Translations under genes and position numbers: made by a program
Shown here: positions 7,098-8,584 of the stretch, piece by piece
Layout of the letters: the number at the start of each line of letters is the position of its first letter
Numbering within the stretch: position 1 is the stretch's first letter
The notes under the pieces: generated by a model
Databases searched by the model: none
Told to the model about the DNA's origin: nothing
Seen by the model: the letters and a program-made list of their open reading frames with translations, nothing else
Assembly: GCA_030656435.1 (NCBI GenBank)
Contig: JAUSOA010000227.1
Coordinates: 1 to 8,584 of the forward strand
Direction: 5' to 3'
Source of the DNA: Acholeplasmataceae bacterium
Lineage (GTDB): Bacteria; Bacillota_I; Bacilli_A; Acholeplasmatales; Acholeplasmataceae
Length of the DNA stretch: 8,584 nucleotides

Positions 7098-7107
7098 ATA
7101 ATTCGCA
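7093..7107. promoter_or_regulatory. Zur box 2 (TGCAAATAATTCGCA)
   Basis: This second copy of the 7-1-7 operator differs from box 1 at two of 15 positions, with six of seven positions pairing. It overlaps the znu -35 element. Its start lies 42 bp from that of box 1, about four helical turns, so both would face the same side of the DNA. Confidence 0.7.
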
Positions 7108-7121
7108 ATAAAAAAATAAAC

Positions 7122-7136
7122 TCTAAACAATTCGCA
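7122..7136. promoter_or_regulatory. Zur box 3, degenerate (TCTAAACAATTCGCA)
   Basis: This matches box 1 at 12 of 15 positions. The right half (ACAATTCGCA) is intact and the left half is decayed. It lies 29 bp beyond box 2, upstream of the znu promoter and about 20 bp before the -35 of the divergent rimP promoter. It could be a weak accessory site or a relic. Confidence 0.5.
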
Positions 7137-7155
7137 CAAAAACTACTTAAAAAAA

Positions 7156-7184
7156 TTGAAATCAAATAGAAAAAATGATATAAT
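7156..7184 (+). promoter_or_regulatory. Promoter of the rimP-nusA operon
   Basis: TTGAAA (7156-7161) and TATAAT (7179-7184) are separated by exactly 17 bp, with an extended -10 TGA just before TATAAT. This is a near-consensus housekeeping sigma promoter. It predicts transcription starting near 7190-7192, giving a leader of about 50 nt before rimP. Confidence 0.85.
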
Positions 7185-7187
7185 GAA

Positions 7188-7238
7188 GACCTAAACATGA
7201 GTGGGATGATGATTTCCACTCATTTTATTGAGGTCAAA
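7188..7238 (+). promoter_or_regulatory. rimP leader hairpin with possible SD masking
   Basis: ATGAGTGG (7197-7204) pairs perfectly with CCACTCAT (7216-7223) around an 11-nt loop. Outside it, GACCT (7188-7192) is complementary to AGGTC (7231-7235), which contains the rimP Shine-Dalgarno (GAGGT). The hairpin is certain as sequence. The outer pairing works only if transcription starts at or before about 7189, slightly upstream of the best prediction. No strong T tract follows, so it is not a clear terminator. A GAGTGGG-type hairpin before rimP is something I recall in other Firmicutes. Confidence 0.5.
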
Positions 7239-7679
7239 ATGAATTTAGAAAAAATCAAAGAAAAGTTAATACCTATTTTAGAAAGAAGTGGACTCTCAGT
7301 CTATTCAATTCGAACGAAAAAAGAGTTTGGTGAAAAGATTGTTGAGATTCTTATCGATACTGAATCTATGGAAATCAATGATCTTGAAAAGATTCATCTT
7401 GAGTTTGTTGATACACTTTCAGATGACGATCTAGACCCGAATTACTTCTTAGAGCTTTCCTCACTAGGTGCAGAAAGACCACTGAAAACAAAGGAAGAAG
7501 TTTTTAAGGCTATTGGTAGATATATTTATTTAGAATCACCAAAATATAAGGGGTTAGGTACACTTGTTTCCTTGGTAGATGATATACTATTAATAGAGAT
7601 TAATGATAAGGGTCGTATTAGAAAAATTGAAATCAAGTTTGATGACGCAAAGAAAATGCGTACTGCCATCAAGTTTTAG
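7239..7679 (+). CDS. rimP: Ribosome maturation factor RimP
   Basis: RimP binds the small ribosomal subunit and aids its assembly in the cytoplasm. This 146-residue protein has the usual length and the hallmark LELSSLGAERPLK (71-83, usually LEVSSPG..RPL), followed by the small beta-barrel C-terminal domain ending RTAIKF. The family proline at position 76 is Leu here, a mild variation. The frame is open from an ATG at 7197, but that codon is the 5' arm of the leader hairpin and lies only a few bases from the predicted transcript start. The ATG at 7239 has GAGGT 4 nt upstream and matches the family N-terminus. It is followed by nusA after 11 nt, the standard Firmicutes order. Confidence 0.93.
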   Translation: MNLEKIKEKLIPILERSGLSVYSIRTKKEFGEKIVEILIDTESMEINDLEKIHLEFVDTLSDDDLDPNYFLELSSLGAERPLKTKEEVFKAIGRYIYLESPKYKGLGTLVSLVDDILLIEINDKGRIRKIEIKFDDAKKMRTAIKF

Positions 7680-7690
7680 GAGGATATATT

Positions 7691-8584
7691 ATGATCAGTA
7701 AAGAATTTTTTAAGAATATTGAAGCGGTTGCTGATGAAAAAGAATTAACGCATGACCAGGTTTTAGAAGCGTTTGTTCAAGGAATGATTGCAGGCTGTAA
7801 GAAGGCACATGATGTGCGTTCATGCCGTGTTGAAATCAAGGAAGAAAAGAGTGAGATTTTAGTTTATAAGCAACATCTTGTCGTTGAAGAATATTCAATG
7901 GATGCAGATAAAAACTACTCACAAATGCTCATTGACGAAGCAAAAGCAATCAATTCACGTGCTAAAGTTGGTGACATTATCGAAGAAAAGATTGATCCTA
8001 AAGATTTCGGGCACTTTGCTGTTCGTGATTTTAAGAGCAGACTCAATGAAACATTGATTAACATGCAAAAGGAAAATCTTTATAAGCATTTCAAGAAGTT
8101 CGAGCACGAAATGATTTCTGCACGCGTTATTGATGTTGCAGATGAACATTATCGTCTAGATATAGGTAAGGATTTAACAACCTTATTGCCAAAGAAAGAA
8201 GCACTTCCTAAGGATAAATTCCACGTAGGTGACTATGTTAGAGTCTATGTATCTGATGTTGAAATGAAAACAAAATGGCCTAAGGTCTTTGTCAGTCGTT
8301 CACATCCATCTCTAATCATTCGTCTACTAGAAAGCTTTATTCCAGAAATTAAGGACGGTATTATCGAGGTTATGGGTATTTCTCGTGATCCAGGAGATCG
8401 TTCAAAAATTGGTGTAAAATCAAATGACCCTAGAGTTGATCCAATCGGAGCATGCGTTGGTGAAGGTGGATCAAGAATCCGCGAAATCGTCAAGGCTTTA
8501 TCCGATGAAAAAATCGATTTGTTCCGTTGGAGTGATAACGAAAAGGAACTTATTGCAAATGCACTTCAGCCCGCTGAAGTGATC
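7691..8584 (+). CDS. nusA: Transcription factor NusA (3' end beyond window)
   Basis: NusA binds RNA polymerase and modulates pausing, termination and antitermination. The first 298 codons are present, open to the last base of the window, so the stop and second KH domain are missing only because the window ends. The N-terminal polymerase-binding domain spans about 1-125. The S1 domain covers about 139-203 and ends at FVSR. KH1 follows, with the hallmark DPIGACVGEGGSRI (250-263); its GxxG loop is G257-E-G-G260. The ATG at 7691 is 7 nt after a perfect AGGAGG that overlaps the rimP stop codon, so the two genes are cotranscribed and probably coupled. Usually ylxR, a ribosomal L7Ae-like gene and infB follow; they would lie to the right. 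Confidence 0.95.
   Translation, partial: MISKEFFKNIEAVADEKELTHDQVLEAFVQGMIAGCKKAHDVRSCRVEIKEEKSEILVYKQHLVVEEYSMDADKNYSQMLIDEAKAINSRAKVGDIIEEKIDPKDFGHFAVRDFKSRLNETLINMQKENLYKHFKKFEHEMISARVIDVADEHYRLDIGKDLTTLLPKKEALPKDKFHVGDYVRVYVSDVEMKTKWPKVFVSRSHPSLIIRLLESFIPEIKDGIIEVMGISRDPGDRSKIGVKSNDPRVDPIGACVGEGGSRIREIVKALSDEKIDLFRWSDNEKELIANALQPAEVI

Noticed and set aside
7197..7230. Transcription attenuator in the rimP leader
   Set aside because: Only TTTT follows the hairpin, broken by ATTG, and the rimP start is a few bases on; too weak for a terminator.
7197..7241. Upstream ATG at 7197 as the rimP start
   Set aside because: It forms the 5' arm of the leader hairpin, lies only a few bases from the predicted transcript start and has no ribosome site; the family N-terminus begins at 7239.
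7955..8493. Minus-strand frames at 7955-8149 and 8245-8493
   Set aside because: Antisense to nusA, whose domains are unmistakable in the plus-strand frame.
1..8584. UGA-as-tryptophan genetic code (mycoplasma-like)
   Set aside because: Tryptophans checked are TGG, no internal TGA is seen in the genes, and the acyltransferase ends at TGA. Reading through would add only a few residues, so this stop alone is not decisive, but overall the standard code fits.
1..8584. Mobile element, CRISPR array, phage or defence system
   Set aside because: No transposase, integrase, repeat-spacer pattern or nuclease/helicase domains were seen, and base composition looks uniform.

Overview
This is a low-GC (by eye about 35% G+C), gene-dense bacterial window with short intergenic gaps, strong AGGAGG-type Shine-Dalgarno sites and a Firmicutes-style rimP-nusA start at the right end. 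Tryptophan is written TGG throughout the frames I read, and one gene ends in TGA, so the standard code fits. That allows a Firmicute (for example Erysipelotrichia-like) or an Acholeplasma-type mollicute, and argues against UGA=Trp mycoplasmas. I cannot name the species from sequence alone.

Left block (1-4117, mostly minus strand). Two opposed terminator-like hairpins (1-66 for the minus strand, 77-117 for the plus strand) suggest a plus-strand gene ending just left of the window, convergent with what follows. Three minus-strand genes then read leftward as a probable operon. In transcription order they are a multi-pass membrane acyltransferase of the acyltransferase-3/YeiB-HGSNAT type (TTG start at 4117), a soluble adenylate-forming enzyme of the PaaK / F390-synthetase-related type that overlaps it by 23 nt, and a YfcC-family (DcuC superfamily) carboxylate or amino-acid carrier 24 nt further on. 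No pathway is established for this trio. The obvious inference is that a carboxylate is activated by the ligase and transferred by the membrane enzyme, with the carrier moving the substrate or a related compound. It is the most novel-looking part of the window.

Middle block (4172-7136, minus strand). This is a complete zinc-uptake operon in the order znuA (binding lipoprotein), znuC (ATPase), znuB (permease), zur (Fur-family repressor), with overlaps or a 2-nt gap and a clear terminator after zur. Three copies of a Fur-type 7-1-7 operator (consensus TGCGAAYAATTCGCA) lie upstream of znuA, one over the -35 and one over the expected transcription start. The repressor therefore probably controls its own operon.

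Right block (7137-8584, plus strand). A near-consensus extended -10 promoter drives rimP (ribosome maturation factor) and nusA (transcription factor, cut by the window end). The short rimP leader forms a strong hairpin, and flanking bases can pair with the rimP Shine-Dalgarno, so translational control is possible. The znu and rimP-nusA operons are divergent and share an intergenic region of about 200 bp.

I saw no tRNA, rRNA, CRISPR array, insertion sequence or phage genes. No gene-free stretch exceeds 300 bases.
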